53,490 nucleotides of DNA from Baumannia cicadellinicola str. Hc (Homalodisca coagulata) (GCF_000013185.1 NC_007984.1:294043-347532), one strand, 5' to 3'. Positions 9,259 to 22,075 are shown, counted from the first letter of the stretch. Numbers and translations are program-made. The notes: generated by a model not told the origin, from the letters alone.

Positions 9259-12132
9259 TTATATTCTAGCTATTAGATCTCTTTGTTCTAGTAGTTTACA
9301 TTTTAAATGTTGATACTTTTGAAGTTTATCATACTCTTTTACAACTATAGATTTAGGGGCAGAACATACAAAACTCTGATTTATTAGTTTCTTTTTAATG
9401 CGGTTAAGTTCAATTTCGATACGATAAAGTTCTTTAGCTAAACGCTCTAATTCAGTATTTTTATTAATTAAACCGGCAAGTGGTATTAGTAGTTCAGCAC
9501 CAGGAATAAATTTTGTAACAGAAACAGGGACTCTCTTGCCATATGGTAGCATAGTAATATTTTTTAGCTTTGCTATAGCACAGATCACTCTTAAATTATC
9601 ATTAACTAAACTTTGAGCTTCAGTTGATATATTACGTAACAGCAGTTCGAGAGGTGTTTGGGGATGAATATTCATTTCCAAACGGATAGAGCGTACAGCA
9701 ATAATAGCTTGCTTAGTCCACTCAAGATCATTAATTGCTTTAGCATCGTCTAAAGCTGATTCATAGACTGGGAATGGTTGTAGCATGATAGTATCGTCAT
9801 GACTGCTAGTAATCAATTTTATACTTTGCCAAATTTTTTCTGTAATAAAAGGAATTATTGGATGAGCGAGACGTAGTAACGATTCGAGCACATAGACTAA
9901 AGTATAGCGAGTACCACGTAATTCAGCTATATTATGATTATTATAAATAGTTGGTTTTGTTAGTTCTAGGTACCAGTCACAGAATTGGTACCAGGTAAAC
10001 TCATACAGTATTCCAGCAACTAAATCAAAACGATAATTATCTATAGCATCACGGAACTTTTTCACCGTCTGGTTCAATAGTGCTAAAATCCATCTGTCTG
10101 CTAATGATAAGACTTTTTTCCCTCCATCAAAACCAAAACCGCAATCTTGATCTTGAGTATGAATTAAAATAAAACGACTAGCATTCCACAGTTTATTACA
10201 GAAGTTACGATAACCTTCTAAACGTTTCATACTAAAATTAATATCACGTCCAGTTGAGGCTTGCGCAGTTAGAGTAAAGCGTAATGCATCAGTACCGTAT
10301 GATGGAATTCCGTTTGGGAATTGTTGTACTGTATTATTGCATATTTTTTTTGCTAAATGGGGATGCCGTATATTACTAGATCGTTTAGCTAATAAATTAT
10401 TTAATGATATACCATCGATTATATCTAATGGATCAATCACATTTCCCTTTGTTTTTGACATCTTCTGCCCTTCTTCATCACGTATCAGACCAGTGATATA
10501 GACTGTTTTAAAAGGTACTTGTGGCTGACCAGTTGCATCTTTATTAAAGTGCATTGTCAACATAACCATTCGTGCAATCCAAAAAAAAATAATATCAAAT
10601 CCACTTACTACAACGCTAGTTGGATGAAAAATACGTAGTGCCTCAGTTTGACTAGGCCATCCTAGGGTCGAGAAAGTCCAAATACCGGATGAAAACCAGG
10701 TATCTAATACATCTTGATCTTGAAATAGCATGACTGTATCACTAAGCTGATATGTATGACGTACTTCAGCTTCACTACGGCCAACATATACTTGATTTTT
10801 ACTATCATACCAAGCAGGAATACGGTGCCCCCACCATAGCTGACGTGAAATACACCAGTCTTGGATATTATTCATCCAACTAACATACATATTTTTATAT
10901 TGCTTGGAGACAAATTTAATAGCTCCAGTCTCAACTGCTTCTCTTGCTACTTTTGCTAATGGCGCTGTATTTACATACCATTGATCTGTTAACATCGGTT
11001 CTATTACTACGCCACTGCGATCACTATAAGGTAAAGTGAGATTATGGGATTGAATTCTCTCTAATAAACCAAGAGATTTAAATGCTTCTACTATAGCCTT
11101 ACGTGCCGCGAAACGTTCTAGACCACGGAAGTATGGGGGAATATTATTAGATAGTATCTGGCTCATTTTACCATCAGTATCAAAAACTTCTGCTGCTTCG
11201 CGTATATTACCTTCAAACGTTAATATATTAATTATGGGTAATTGATGACGCTTACCCATTTCATAGTCATTAAAATCATGAGCAGGTGTAACTTTCATAC
11301 AACCAGTGCCCTTATTCATATCAACATTATTGTCTGCGATAATCTTAATTCGACGTTCAACAAAAGGTAATAAGACCAATTTATTAATGAGATGATTATA
11401 GCGTTGATCGTCAGGATGAACTGCTATACCAGTATCACCGAGGACTGTTTCTGGTCTTGTAGTCGCAACAACTAAATAGTTTAGTCCATCCATAGTCTTA
11501 ACGCCGTCTGCTAGTGGATAACGTAGATACCACATAGAACTAGTTGATTCACGGTTTTCTACTTCTAAATCTGAAATAGCTGTCTGTAACTTAGGATCCC
11601 AGTTTACTAATCTTTTTCCACGATAGATTAAGTTTTCTTGATATAGGCGAACAAAAACTTCCTTTACAGCATCAGATAAACCTTCATCTAAAGTAAAACG
11701 TTCTCGCTCCCAGTCTACGGAACAACCTAAGCGACGTATCTGATTACTAATTAGATTACCTGATAATGCTTTCCATTGCCAAATTTTCTCAATAAAAGCT
11801 TTACGGCCATAATCTTGTCGTGTTTTACCCTCTTCAGCAAATATCTGATGTTCTACTATCATTTGTGCAGCAATACCTGCATGATCTGTTCCTACTTGCC
11901 AAAGAGTATTTTTACCCAGCATCCTATGATAGCGTATTAGAATATCCATAATAGTATGTTGGAAAGCGTGTCCCATATGTAGGCCACCAGTTACGTTAGG
12001 TGGAGGAATCATGATACAGTAGCTATTATTACAGGTATTACTATGAGGTCTAAAGTATCCTTGTTTTTCCCAATGCTTGTATAACGATTGTTCAATATCG
12101 TGAGGATTATATATCTTATCTATTATTGTCAT
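9259..12132 (-). CDS. valS: Valyl-tRNA synthetase
   Basis: Class Ia synthetase that charges tRNA-Val and edits misactivated Thr. The protein has 957 residues (951 in E. coli). The HIGH motif appears as HMGH at 52-55 after PPPNVTGG. The CP1 editing domain contains [11 protein letters not shown] and a tryptophan-rich zinc-free segment, and [12 protein letters not shown] lies near residue 555. A C-terminal coiled coil closes the protein. Nine bases separate it from holC, the ancestral pepA-holC-valS order. Confidence 0.98.
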   Translation of the reverse strand: MTIIDKIYNPHDIEQSLYKHWEKQGYFRPHSNTCNNSYCIMIPPPNVTGGLHMGHAFQHTIMDILIRYHRMLGKNTLWQVGTDHAGIAAQMIVEHQIFAEEGKTRQDYGRKAFIEKIWQWKALSGNLISNQIRRLGCSVDWERERFTLDEGLSDAVKEVFVRLYQENLIYRGKRLVNWDPKLQTAISDLEVENRESTSSMWYLRYPLADGVKTMDGLNYLVVATTRPETVLGDTGIAVHPDDQRYNHLINKLVLLPFVERRIKIIADNNVDMNKGTGCMKVTPAHDFNDYEMGKRHQLPIINILTFEGNIREAAEVFDTDGKMSQILSNNIPPYFRGLERFAARKAIVEAFKSLGLLERIQSHNLTLPYSDRSGVVIEPMLTDQWYVNTAPLAKVAREAVETGAIKFVSKQYKNMYVSWMNNIQDWCISRQLWWGHRIPAWYDSKNQVYVGRSEAEVRHTYQLSDTVMLFQDQDVLDTWFSSGIWTFSTLGWPSQTEALRIFHPTSVVVSGFDIIFFWIARMVMLTMHFNKDATGQPQVPFKTVYITGLIRDEEGQKMSKTKGNVIDPLDIIDGISLNNLLAKRSSNIRHPHLAKKICNNTVQQFPNGIPSYGTDALRFTLTAQASTGRDINFSMKRLEGYRNFCNKLWNASRFILIHTQDQDCGFGFDGGKKVLSLADRWILALLNQTVKKFRDAIDNYRFDLVAGILYEFTWYQFCDWYLELTKPTIYNNHNIAELRGTRYTLVYVLESLLRLAHPIIPFITEKIWQSIKLITSSHDDTIMLQPFPVYESALDDAKAINDLEWTKQAIIAVRSIRLEMNIHPQTPLELLLRNISTEAQSLVNDNLRVICAIAKLKNITMLPYGKRVPVSVTKFIPGAELLIPLAGLINKNTELERLAKELYRIEIELNRIKKKLINQSFVCSAPKSIVVKEYDKLQKYQHLKCKLLEQRDLIARI

Positions 12133-12141
12133 GTGCTTGCA

Positions 12142-12606
12142 TTATACCTTACTAAGGTAAGCAATAGTTGGTTTAGTGATCGTTAATTGAAAACCTACGT
12201 TACGATAAGCTTTATACCGGTTCCGTGCTAACTGTTTGAAAAATTCTTCATCAGGGATGAAGTCGATTATTTCATTAAAAGAAAAAATAAAATCAGTACA
12301 TTTTGGTAGTAAGTTAATAATTAGATCACGTGGAGTATAGTTATATTGATGTGGCCAACAAATTTCTACTGGCGCACCATCTTTTGGTCCTTCACCAACT
12401 AGATTATGTGGAATAAAAGCAGTTGGAGTTTTAGCCCAAAGTCCATGATCAATTTTTTTTGCTTGATCATTACTTTCACAAGCAATTAATATTCTTTTTC
12501 CTGCTCGCCAATTTATAACTACTAAATGATAAGCGAGCTGCTCCATGGCGATTAACCAGTTTGGTATCGTTTTTTTATTGAGTCTATAAAATGTTACTTT
12601 TTTCAT
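12142..12606 (-). CDS. holC: DNA polymerase III chi subunit
   Basis: Chi links the clamp loader to single-strand-binding protein. The protein has 154 residues (147 in E. coli). Family landmarks GKRILIACES, ALW-type GLWAKTP, FIPHNLVGEGP and APVEICWP are conserved, as is the C-terminal KQLARNRYKAYR stretch. It lies between pepA (23-bp gap) and valS (9-bp gap), as in E. coli. No Shine-Dalgarno is evident. Confidence 0.95.
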   Translation of the reverse strand: MKKVTFYRLNKKTIPNWLIAMEQLAYHLVVINWRAGKRILIACESNDQAKKIDHGLWAKTPTAFIPHNLVGEGPKDGAPVEICWPHQYNYTPRDLIINLLPKCTDFIFSFNEIIDFIPDEEFFKQLARNRYKAYRNVGFQLTITKPTIAYLSKV

Positions 12607-12629
12607 GTAATAAATAAAGATAAATAATC

Positions 12630-14132
12630 TTACTTATTATCAGAAATAGAACGGTTGATTAGAAATTGCGATAACATCGCAACAGGACGTCCTGTTGCAC
12701 CCTGATGCTTTTCCGTATTCCAGGCTGTACCTGCAATATCTAAATGAGCCCAATGATATTTACTTGTAAAACGAGATAAGAAACAACCTGCAGTAATAGC
12801 GCCACCAGCACTGCCGCCAACATTTGTCATATCAGCACAATGGGAATCAAGTTCTTCATGAAACTCATTGCTTAACGGTAAAGGCCAGATATAATCTCCT
12901 GCTTGTTCTGCAGCGCTACTAAGTTCATTGGATAGTGGATTATGATTAGACATCATTCCTGTAAAATGATGTCCTAGTGCAATTACACAGGCTCCAGTTA
13001 AAGTAGCAATATCAATAACAATTTCTGGATTAAAACGTTCTATGTAAGTTAGAGTATCACAAAGTACTAAACGCCCCTCAGCATCAGTGTTTAATACTTC
13101 TACAGTCTGGCCTGAAAGAGTAGTGAGTACATCTCCAGGTCTAAATGAACAACTATCTACCATATTTTCACATCCAGCTAAGACTCCAATAATATTAAGT
13201 GGTAAGTTTAAGGATAATACTACGCGCATTACGCCATAAACAGTTGCTGCACCACACATATCATATTTCATTTCATTCATCTTATTAGATGGCTTAATAG
13301 AAATACCCCCAGAATCAAATGTTAGACCTTTACCAACTAACACTATCGGACGTGCTTTTGAATCTAAATGCCCCTGATATTCAATAATTGACATTAGTGA
13401 TTCATTAGCAGAACCTTGGCCAACAGCTAAATAAGCATTCATACCTAACTCTTTCATCTGTTGTTTGCCCAAAACACTAGCATTAATATGTTTATTACTA
13501 TTAGCTAACTCATGAGCTTTAGAGGCAAGATAGGCTGAGTTACAGATATTAGGTGGCATATTAGCTAAATCTTTAGCAGCTTTGATACCAGCCGCAATAG
13601 CAATACCATGTTGTAGCGCGCATTTACTACTAGTTAGTTCACGGCGATTAGTAATATTAAATGTTATTCTGCGTAACTGGTAGCTTATTTTTTTTGTCTT
13701 TTTGAACTTATCAAAAGTATAACATAAATTATGTGCAATTTCTACCGCTTGGCGTATTTTCCAATAGGTATTTTTTCCCTGAACTTGTAGTTCAGTTAAG
13801 AAGCACATTGCTTCTATCGAACCAGTATTATTTAAAGCATTTACAGTGTTGATAATGATCTTTTTGTACTTTCGCTCATCTAATTCTCTTTTTTTACCGC
13901 AGCCAATGAGTAAAACACGCTTAGACATAATATAAGGAACATGATATAGAAGTAATACTTGCCCAACTTGGCCTTCTAATTCACCACTACGCAGTAGTGC
14001 GCTGATATATCCTTTGCTAATTTTATCAAGCTGTTCAGCGATAAATGAAAATTGGCGTGATTCAAAAACACCAGCTACAATACAAGCACTGCGTTGCTTT
14101 TCTAAACGTCCACTTTTAACACGAAAATCCAT
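12630..14132 (-). CDS. pepA: Cytosol aminopeptidase PepA
   Basis: Leucine aminopeptidase (family M17) that removes N-terminal residues from peptides; the E. coli protein also binds DNA in carAB control and Xer recombination. The protein has 500 residues (503 in E. coli). An N-terminal macro-like domain is followed by the bimetal catalytic domain with KGLTFDSGG and the signature [18 protein letters not shown] lies seven bases before the ATG. It heads the pepA-holC-valS operon. Whether the DNA-binding role persists cannot be judged. Confidence 0.97.
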   Translation of the reverse strand: MDFRVKSGRLEKQRSACIVAGVFESRQFSFIAEQLDKISKGYISALLRSGELEGQVGQVLLLYHVPYIMSKRVLLIGCGKKRELDERKYKKIIINTVNALNNTGSIEAMCFLTELQVQGKNTYWKIRQAVEIAHNLCYTFDKFKKTKKISYQLRRITFNITNRRELTSSKCALQHGIAIAAGIKAAKDLANMPPNICNSAYLASKAHELANSNKHINASVLGKQQMKELGMNAYLAVGQGSANESLMSIIEYQGHLDSKARPIVLVGKGLTFDSGGISIKPSNKMNEMKYDMCGAATVYGVMRVVLSLNLPLNIIGVLAGCENMVDSCSFRPGDVLTTLSGQTVEVLNTDAEGRLVLCDTLTYIERFNPEIVIDIATLTGACVIALGHHFTGMMSNHNPLSNELSSAAEQAGDYIWPLPLSNEFHEELDSHCADMTNVGGSAGGAITAGCFLSRFTSKYHWAHLDIAGTAWNTEKHQGATGRPVAMLSQFLINRSISDNK

Positions 14133-14504
14133 GTATGCTCCTGAATTTAAATTATAAGGATAGCAAAGAAAATAACGCTATATTAATTAGATTAACTATA
14201 GTATATTACTATAATATATAGTAAGAATTCATTATATATAATATATCTACAATATAATTGTATTAGTTTATGCTAATACAATAATCATTCTGTATAGATA
14301 AACAATAATTTAATTTTAAGTATGTTATGCTATTAGCATAAATATCTATTTATTAGCTTAATTTATCTAACTAATCCTAACTAAATGATTAATATTAATT
14401 TAATAGATAATACCTAATCAGGTATATTTATTTTAGTAGTATATATATTATGAATATATTTTCTAATATAACTACTCTTATAGTATAAGTTATTAACATA
14501 AAAA
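14133..14504. other. Divergent intergenic region pepA/nadE
   Basis: This 372-bp, very A+T-rich region carries no recognisable gene. It must hold the divergent promoters. It contains three inverted repeats: a perfect 10-bp stem at 14257-14282, a 6-bp stem at 14325-14341 (TTATGC/GCATAA) and a 6-bp stem at 14410-14425 (ATACCT/AGGTAT). No clear sigma-70 pair was identified. Confidence 0.6.
14257..14282. repeat. 10-bp inverted repeat upstream of pepA and nadE
   Basis: ATTGTATTAG and CTAATACAAT flank the six-base loop TTTATG. It lies between divergent genes, so a terminator role for either is unlikely. It could be an operator, a leader structure or a relic. Confidence 0.5.
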
Positions 14505-15359
14505 ATGTTTAAATCAGTACTTTTAGAGGAAATTTTTATTAAAAAACAGCAAGAGATCATAATAGCGCTAGGTGTCAAAGCTAAAATAAAACCTGCTACA
14601 GAAGTACGTATTAGCATAGATTTTCTTAAATCTTATTTAAAAAAATATCCTTCACTACATACACTAGTGCTAGGAATTAGTGGTGGACAAGATTCCACTC
14701 TTGCAGGTAAGTTATGCCAACTAGCTATTGAAGAATTACGGTATGATACTGGAAAACACAATTATCAATTTATTGCTGTCAGGTTACCTTACGGAGAACA
14801 AAAAGATGAAGCAGACTGTAATGATGTTATTAACTTTATTCAGCCTGATCGTGTAATTCGAATTAATATAAAAAATTCTATTCAAGCTAGTGAAATAACT
14901 TTACGCTCTGCAGGTTTAATATTGAGTGATTTTTTAAAAGGTAATGAGAAAGCACGTGAACGTATGAAAGTACAATATAGCATTGCTAGCTTAACTTCTG
15001 GGTTAGTAGTAGGTACAAATAATGCTGCAGAGGCTATAACTGGCTTCTTTACTAAATACGGTGATGGTGGTACAGATATTAATCCTTTATTTAGGCTCAA
15101 TAAACGCCAAGTAACAGCCTTGTTACAACATTTAGTTTGTCCTCAACATCTCTATCTTAAAACACCCACTGCTGATTTAGAAGATGAACGTCCAGCATTA
15201 CCTGATGAATTAGTACTAGGGGTAACTTATACACAAATAGATGATTATTTAGAAGGTAAAAATATTGATTTTAACGCCGCGCAAAAAATTGAAAAATTGT
15301 ACCAACAAACGGAGCATAAACGTCATCTACCAATTACTATTTTTGATGATTTTTGGTAA
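14505..15359 (+). CDS. nadE: NH3-dependent NAD+ synthetase
   Basis: Amidates deamido-NAD with ammonia and ATP to form NAD, the last step of the pathway. The ATP pyrophosphatase loop GISGGQDST is at 58-66, and [10 protein letters not shown], the [14 protein letters not shown] segment and the terminal FDDFW are all conserved. From the ATG at 14505 the protein has 284 residues, with eleven extra N-terminal residues relative to E. coli and no Shine-Dalgarno. The E. coli Met aligns with an ATT codon at 14538 that has GAGGAA six bases upstream. The start is therefore uncertain. It converges with prmC. Confidence 0.95.
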   Translation: MFKSVLLEEIFIKKQQEIIIALGVKAKIKPATEVRISIDFLKSYLKKYPSLHTLVLGISGGQDSTLAGKLCQLAIEELRYDTGKHNYQFIAVRLPYGEQKDEADCNDVINFIQPDRVIRINIKNSIQASEITLRSAGLILSDFLKGNEKARERMKVQYSIASLTSGLVVGTNNAAEAITGFFTKYGDGGTDINPLFRLNKRQVTALLQHLVCPQHLYLKTPTADLEDERPALPDELVLGVTYTQIDDYLEGKNIDFNAAQKIEKLYQQTEHKRHLPITIFDDFW

Positions 15360-15426
15360 TATAATTTATAAATAGATACCTCTTATCTAAGAGAATAGAT
15401 ACATTGTTTGCAAAATACCGTATCTT

Positions 15427-16272
15427 TTAAGATAACCATTGTCCCATAGTAACACGTTCATGATTACTGTAATCATGTGTAGTAACAATATGAATAAAAC
15501 CAGCTTTCATTAGTAATGTACGTACCTCTTTTCCCTGTAGCCAACCATGTTCTAGTATAATCCAACCTTTGTGTTGTAAATATGTGCTTGCTTGACAGCA
15601 GATAGCTGCTAGATCTGCTATACCATTACAATCAGCTACTAAAGCACTTTTAGGTTCAAAACATACACCTAAATTATTTAAATGTGGGTCATTAGCATCA
15701 ACATAGGGAGGATTGCTTATAATAAGGCTATAACGTGGTGTTACCTGTGATTGCAACGGTTCAAACCAGCTTCCACATAAAAATCTTACATTGTTCAAAC
15801 CCAAACGCGCAGCATTTATGTCAGCTAATTCTACAGCTCCGGGGTGATTGTCGACTCCAGTAAATTGCCAAGATGGTCGTTCTGACGCTAATGCTAACGT
15901 AATAGCACCAGTTCCAGTACCTAAATCAAGTACTTTAGCATGAATTGGTAACAGTAAACCTAGTGCCTGCTCCACTAAGCATTCGGTATCAGGTCGAGGA
16001 ATAATAGTATCAGGAGATACTCGTATAGGTAGTGACCAAAACTCCCACTCTCCAATGATATAAGCAATAGGCTCACCACGTAATCTACGTTCTAAGAGAT
16101 TTTCGAGCTGTTTATATTGATTATCATTTAATAGATTATTTCCGAATGCTAATATATGCGCTCTGCTAGTGCTAACTATTTGTCCAAGTAATAGTTCGGC
16201 ATCTAGTCTTGGACTATCCGAATTTGTTAGTATTGAAGTTGCATGTTTTAGCCATTGCCACCAGTTAATCAT
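15427..16272 (-). CDS. prmC: Release-factor glutamine methyltransferase PrmC
   Basis: SAM-dependent methylase that modifies the GGQ glutamine of RF1 and RF2 and raises termination efficiency. The protein has 281 residues (277 in E. coli). An N-terminal helical domain precedes the Rossmann fold with DLGTGTGA at 116-123 and the catalytic NPPY at 187-190. The start overlaps the prfA stop by four bases (ATGA), so enzyme and substrate are translationally coupled. This is the ancestral prfA-prmC arrangement without hemA in front. Confidence 0.97.
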   Translation of the reverse strand: MINWWQWLKHATSILTNSDSPRLDAELLLGQIVSTSRAHILAFGNNLLNDNQYKQLENLLERRLRGEPIAYIIGEWEFWSLPIRVSPDTIIPRPDTECLVEQALGLLLPIHAKVLDLGTGTGAITLALASERPSWQFTGVDNHPGAVELADINAARLGLNNVRFLCGSWFEPLQSQVTPRYSLIISNPPYVDANDPHLNNLGVCFEPKSALVADCNGIADLAAICCQASTYLQHKGWIILEHGWLQGKEVRTLLMKAGFIHIVTTHDYSNHERVTMGQWLS

Positions 16273-17369
16273 GTTATCTCGGATTCAGATAAAGCTATCA
16301 GCTGATTTGTTTGATACTCCTGTATAATTGGCTGTAGTAATATTTCTAGTTTCCCTTCTATAACTTCATTTAGTCGATAGGTAGTAAAACCAATACGGTG
16401 ATCGGTAATCCGTCCTTGCGGAAAATTATAAGTTCGGATACGATCTGAACGATAACCACTACCAAGTAAATTACGGCGCATACAAGATTCTTCTTGCTGT
16501 CGGCATTGTGCTTCCGCAGCACGTAAGCGGGCACTTAATACTGCCATAGCTTTAGCTTTATTTTTATGTTGCGAACGTTCATCTTGGCATTCAACTACTA
16601 AACCAGTAGGTAAATGGGTGATACGAATAGCAGACTCAGTAGTATTTACGTGCTGTCCTCCTGCACCTGATGAACGAAAGGTATCAACACGTATATCTTC
16701 AGGACTAATTTCTGGTAATTCCGCATGAAGAATATCTGGTATCACTGCTACGGTGCAGGAGGAAGTATGGATGCGTCCCTGTGATTCGGTTTCTGGTATC
16801 CGTTGCACACGGTGACCACCAGATTCAAACTTAAGTTGACCATATGCGTTATCATGAGACATCTTGACTATAATTTCTTTATAACCACCGTGAGGTCCTG
16901 AACTAGCGCTAATTACATCGATTTGCCAACTATGGATTTCTGCGTAACGACTATACATCCGAAATAAATCTCCTGCAAATAATGCAGCTTCATCTCCTCC
17001 AGTACCTGCACGTACTTCAATAAAACAGCCACGTTCATCGTTTGGATCTTTATTGGAATCTTTTTGCAGTAGCAATGTTAGTAACTGTTGTTCTAGTGTT
17101 GATAGTAAGGAATGTAACTTGTTTAGTTCATCTTGTACCATATCATGCATTTCTGGGTCTTCAAGCATCGGCCCGGTAATGCTAATATTTTCCTGTACTT
17201 GCTGCCAATGTTGGAAACAAGTGTGAATGTCAGTAAGTTGTGCATATTCTTTTGATAATATACGTAAACGTTCCCGATCTTTTGCTACTTCAGAGTTCCC
17301 AAGTAGAGTTTCGACTTCATAGTAACGTTCTTGTAATACTTTTAACTTAGTTATTATGGAAGGTTTCAT
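16269..17369 (-). CDS. prfA: Peptide chain release factor 1
   Basis: Recognises UAA and UAG stop codons and triggers peptide release. The protein has 366 residues (360 in E. coli). The codon-recognition region holds PET at 192-194 within [14 protein letters not shown], a sequence also seen in other bacterial RF1s. GGQ is at 237-239 in [11 protein letters not shown]. It is followed by prmC, which methylates that Gln. In E. coli hemA precedes prfA; here the next gene upstream is lolB, on the other strand, and hemA is missing. Confidence 0.98.
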   Translation of the reverse strand: MKPSIITKLKVLQERYYEVETLLGNSEVAKDRERLRILSKEYAQLTDIHTCFQHWQQVQENISITGPMLEDPEMHDMVQDELNKLHSLLSTLEQQLLTLLLQKDSNKDPNDERGCFIEVRAGTGGDEAALFAGDLFRMYSRYAEIHSWQIDVISASSGPHGGYKEIIVKMSHDNAYGQLKFESGGHRVQRIPETESQGRIHTSSCTVAVIPDILHAELPEISPEDIRVDTFRSSGAGGQHVNTTESAIRITHLPTGLVVECQDERSQHKNKAKAMAVLSARLRAAEAQCRQQEESCMRRNLLGSGYRSDRIRTYNFPQGRITDHRIGFTTYRLNEVIEGKLEILLQPIIQEYQTNQLIALSESEIT

Positions 17370-17676
17370 GCCTAGTATTTCATCTTACTTAACTTATAGT
17401 AGATTGACTAAATAGTCCTACTTGTATAGTACATACCTATATAGTTAGGTCAACCCTAACTTTCTTAAAAAAACAAATAATGACTTGGTAACAAAAATTG
17501 TGCACATAGTGATTAGTTTTTACTGATAGATTGCGGCGGATATTTAATAATAATAGTTTTTATTACATGACAATGACTAAATAATAATTTTTTCCTATAT
17601 CGAAATTGTTATTTACTAATTAAAATAGTTATATGTTGACGATTTATAATTATTTTTATAGGGAAAATATTGGTAT
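17370..17676. other. Divergent gap prfA/lolB where hemA is missing
   Basis: These 307 bases hold no recognisable gene and no readable hemA remnant. A TTGACG at 17636-17641 could be a -35 for lolB, but the only -10-like match (TATAGG, 15 bp on) is poor. Confidence 0.55.
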
Positions 17677-18324
17677 ATGCTAATACCTAAAAAATACTAT
17701 TTACTTATCATACTTCTAAGTAATTGTTTGCTCGCTTCTTGTAGCATTAATACCCCTAATCCTAGCAATATTGCATTAATGCAATTAACAAGAGAAAACA
17801 ACTATAATCTAAAATGGCATAGTCACAAATATTTAGTCAAAAAGATTAATCATTACCGTACAAACGGTTTATTTGCTTATTTGTCAAGAAATAAAATTAC
17901 ATATGCCAACTTTAATTGGCAACAAATAAGTACTAACCACTACCGGTTAGTATTACTGAATATGATTGGTAATGCTAAAATAGACTTACATATATTACCA
18001 GGATTAGTAAAACTAATAGACTTTCAAGGTCAAAGTTATCTTAATGAAGAGGCATTAGCAAGAATTAAGATACTTTTAGGTCTAGATCTTCCTCTGAATG
18101 AACTACATGAGTGGATATTAGGTCTACCTGGTCAAGCAACTAATTTAACCTTTAATCAGCAAGGATATCTACATAAAATTAGTTATCATTATCATGGGCA
18201 ACATTGGAATATTACTTATAAATCCTATCACGAGGATAAAATCCCTGCTTTACCAGATTGCATTGAAATACGACAAGATAACAATCTTATTAAATTAAAA
18301 ATGAACGAGTGGAGTATGTCATGA
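17677..18324 (+). CDS. lolB: Outer-membrane lipoprotein receptor LolB
   Basis: Accepts lipoproteins from periplasmic LolA and inserts them into the outer membrane; it is itself a lipoprotein. The protein has 215 residues (207 in E. coli). The signal peptide ends in the lipobox L-A-S-C with acylated C22. Conserved segments include [29 protein letters not shown] and the end [11 protein letters not shown]. Its stop overlaps ispE as ATGA. Together with lolA at 49175 it completes the periplasmic and outer-membrane steps of the Lol pathway. Confidence 0.94.
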
Positions 18325-19196
18325 TACGTCAGTGGCCGGCGCCGGCTAAACTAAACTTATTTCTTTATATTACCGGACGTCGTCCTGACGGGTACCATCT
18401 TTTACAGACTCTTGTTCAGTTTCTTGACTATGGTGATAGCATTACTATTAAATCAACTAATAATTCTAAGATTAGATTACTTAATCCCATGACTAGCATA
18501 GCTCAAGAACAAAATCTTGTTATCCGTGCAGCTCGATTATTGCAGTGTAATTGTAAAAGTATGGGAAAAATAGGTGCAGATATTTGGTTAGAGAAACGTC
18601 TACCAATAGGTAGTGGTCTTGGTGGTGGTTCATCAGATGCAGCTACAACATTAATTGCACTAAATATGCAATGGCAATGCGGGCTTAATATCAATATGTT
18701 ATCTCAATTAGGCCTATCACTAGGAGCAGATATTCCCGTATTTATATATGGTAAGGCGGCAATAGCTGAAGGTATTGGCGAACATTTAACGCCAGTAATA
18801 CCATTAGAAAAATGGTATTTAGTTGCTCTTCCGCCAGTTAAAATTGCGACTAAGTTAATTTTTAATCATCCTAATTTACCAAGAAATCGACCTAAACGTT
18901 CAATTCAGCAATTATTCACTGAACCATTCTATAATATTTGTGAACCTATTACGACAAAAACATTTCCTGTAGTTGAACAACACCTACTATGGTTGTTAAA
19001 ATATGCTCCTTCAAGATTAACTGGCACTGGATCTGGGGTATTTGCAGAATTTAATACGGAATCAGAAGCCCGCCAAATTCGTTCGCTAACCCCTAAATGG
19101 ATGCATAGTTTTATAGCTAAAGGTGTTAATATTTCACCTTTACACCGTATATTAAGGAAAACTCGAATTAAGTCAGAAGAATTATTACTAACTTAA
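18321..19196 (+). CDS. ispE: 4-diphosphocytidyl-2-C-methyl-D-erythritol kinase
   Basis: GHMP-family kinase of the non-mevalonate isoprenoid pathway, phosphorylating CDP-methylerythritol. The start at 18321 ([19 protein letters not shown], 291 residues) matches the E. coli N-terminus. It is preferred to an in-frame GTG at 18309 because GGAG precedes it and it forms an ATGA overlap with lolB. K10 and the ATP loop [10 protein letters not shown] at about 97-106 are intact, as is LGADIPVF with the catalytic Asp. The order lolB-ispE-prs is ancestral. Confidence 0.96.
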
Positions 19197-19230
19197 TCAA
19201 GTTTACCTTTATGTAGTAACATAACAATAG

Positions 19231-20187
<957 letters not shown>

Positions 20188-20296
20188 TTAATGTAGTTAT
20201 ATTTGACTAAACTTATAAGTAAATTATTACTTAATATAATTAGAATATCATCATTGCTCTTACTTAGTAAATATAAATCAATTTATGAGATAACGA

Positions 20297-20878
20297 GTGA
20301 CAATAAAATTAATTGTAGGTCTTGCTAATCCAGGAAATAAGTATCTTCTTACTCGCCATAATGTAGGCTCCTGGTATGTTAATCAATTAGCAAATAATTA
20401 CCATGTATCATTAATAAATAAATCTTCTTTTTTGGGCTATACTGGTTACTTAAATATAGGTAAACGAAGGATCTTTTTACTAATACCTACCATATTCATG
20501 AATTATAATGGTCAAGCTGTTGCCGCGATAGCTAAGTTTTATAATATCATGCCAGAAGAAATACTAATAGCACATGATGAGCTAAATTTCTTACCTGGTT
20601 ATGCCCGTTTTAAATATAGCGGTGGTCACGGCGGTCATAATGGATTAAAAGATGTAATCTATAGATTAGGTGATAATAATAATTTTTACCGGCTACGTAT
20701 TGGTATCGGTCATCCAGGTGATAAAAACAAAGTTATTAAATTTGTCTTAGATACACCATTAGATACAGAACAGCAGCTAATTCAACATGCGATCAATGAG
20801 TCAGTACTTTGTACTAGTTTGATGTTTCAGCAAAATATTGCTTACGCAATACATCAGTTACACACAATACTAAAGTAG
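20297..20878 (+). CDS. pth: Peptidyl-tRNA hydrolase
   Basis: Recycles peptidyl-tRNA released prematurely from ribosomes. The protein has 193 residues (194 in E. coli). The start is GTG, fixed by exact agreement with the E. coli N-terminus [13 protein letters not shown]. Catalytic H21 (TRHN), N69 (FMNY), D94 (AHDEL) and the [11 protein letters not shown] segment are all present. It is followed by ychF after 49 bp, as in E. coli. Confidence 0.97.
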   Translation: MTIKLIVGLANPGNKYLLTRHNVGSWYVNQLANNYHVSLINKSSFLGYTGYLNIGKRRIFLLIPTIFMNYNGQAVAAIAKFYNIMPEEILIAHDELNFLPGYARFKYSGGHGGHNGLKDVIYRLGDNNNFYRLRIGIGHPGDKNKVIKFVLDTPLDTEQQLIQHAINESVLCTSLMFQQNIAYAIHQLHTILK

Positions 20879-20927
20879 TATCAAAAATAGAAGATTAAAT
20901 TCACCAGGAATAATAGGTAATATTTTT

Positions 20928-21998
20928 ATGGGATTAAAATGTGGTATAATAGGATTACCTAACGTAGGTAAATCTACATTATTTAATGCTCTAACTAAAT
21001 CACACATAGCTGCTGCAAACTTCCCATTCTGTACTATTGAACCTAATATTGGCATGTTATCTGTACCAGATGATCGATTAAATCAAATTGCATCAATAGT
21101 AAAACCAAAACGCATTGTTCCAACAACAATTGAGTTTGTTGACACCGCCGGTTTAGTCAAAAATGCATCTCAAGGTGAAGGTCTTGGTAATCAGTTTTTA
21201 ACTAAAATTCGTGAAGTAGAAGTTATTGCTCATGTCGTACGTTGTTTTGAAGATGAAACAATTATTCATATTAATGGGAATATAGATCCTAAATCTGATA
21301 TTAATATTATTAATACTGAACTAATATTAGCTGACATAGATCTTTGTGAAAAAGCTATAATTAGAGTACAAAAACGCATCAAAAGCAACGATCAAAATGC
21401 TCAATTAGAGCTAGTTTTACTCAAAAAATGCCTAAAATTTCTCAGTAATTTTGGTATGTTACGTCATTTAAATTTAAGTAATGAGGAGAAAAGTGCTATT
21501 CGTTACTTAAGTTTTATTACACTAAAACCTACTATGTATATAGCTAATATTAATAATTATAGTTCAAACTATAATTATTATTTAGATCAAGTACGTTTTC
21601 TTGCTTCAAATGAAAAAACAATATTCATTATTGTATGTGCTACAATTGAATCAGAGCTAGCTGAGCATATGAAACTAGGTATTCAAGAACCAGAATACGG
21701 ACTTAATAATGTTATTAAAGCTGGTTATAAACTACTAAACTTACAAACATACTTTACCGCCGGACATAAGGAAGTACGAGCTTGGACTATACCGGTAGGC
21801 ACTACTGCTTTACAAGCCGCAAACAAGATACATACTGATTTCGCAAAAGGATTTATCAGAGCACAAACAATTTCATTTAATGATTTTATCACCTTTAAAG
21901 GTGAAAAAGGAGCAAAAAAAGCAGGTAAAATTCATTTGGAAGGTAGAGAGTACATAGTAAAAGATGGTGATGTGATAAACTTTTTATTTAATGTTTAA
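20928..21998 (+). CDS. ychF: Ribosome-binding ATPase YchF (OLA1 family)
   Basis: Obg-family P-loop ATPase associated with ribosomes. The protein has 356 residues (363 in E. coli). The P-loop GLPNVGKST is at 8-16, DTAGLVK is the G3 region, a coiled coil follows, and the C-terminal TGS-like domain ([21 protein letters not shown]) is complete. The G4-equivalent NxxE, which confers ATP preference in this family (NVNE in E. coli), reads NINN at 207-210. About eight residues are missing just after it relative to E. coli. It pairs with pth as usual. Confidence 0.96.
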   Translation: MGLKCGIIGLPNVGKSTLFNALTKSHIAAANFPFCTIEPNIGMLSVPDDRLNQIASIVKPKRIVPTTIEFVDTAGLVKNASQGEGLGNQFLTKIREVEVIAHVVRCFEDETIIHINGNIDPKSDINIINTELILADIDLCEKAIIRVQKRIKSNDQNAQLELVLLKKCLKFLSNFGMLRHLNLSNEEKSAIRYLSFITLKPTMYIANINNYSSNYNYYLDQVRFLASNEKTIFIIVCATIESELAEHMKLGIQEPEYGLNNVIKAGYKLLNLQTYFTAGHKEVRAWTIPVGTTALQAANKIHTDFAKGFIRAQTISFNDFITFKGEKGAKKAGKIHLEGREYIVKDGDVINFLFNV

Positions 21999-22028
21999 CT
22001 GTCAAATATCATCTAATGATTACATTAG

Positions 22029-22068
22029 AAGAGAGAATATACTCTCTTGTATTCAATAATAATACAAG
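22029..22068 (+). promoter_or_regulatory. Overlapping hairpins before the fabI ribosome-binding site
   Basis: Two inverted repeats share three bases. The first is AAGAGAG (22029-22035) with CTCTCTT (22042-22048). The second is CTTGTATT (22046-22053) with AATACAAG (22061-22068). The second stem covers the start of the AAGGA Shine-Dalgarno (22066-22070). They could not form together over the shared CTT. A regulatory role is inference. Confidence 0.4.
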
Positions 22069-22075
22069 GATGATC

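Noticed and set aside
14414..14617. 67-codon minus-strand open frame across the nadE 5' end
   Set aside because: Overlaps nadE and the intergenic gap, with no similarity or Shine-Dalgarno.
16780..16805. PET tripeptide in RF1 instead of the E. coli PAT
   Set aside because: PET in this position is, from memory, common in other bacterial RF1 proteins such as Bacillus, so it is not evidence of altered decoding.
17636..17662. TTGACG with TATAGG as a lolB promoter
   Set aside because: The spacer is only 15 bp and the -10 is poor; not strong enough to list as a promoter.
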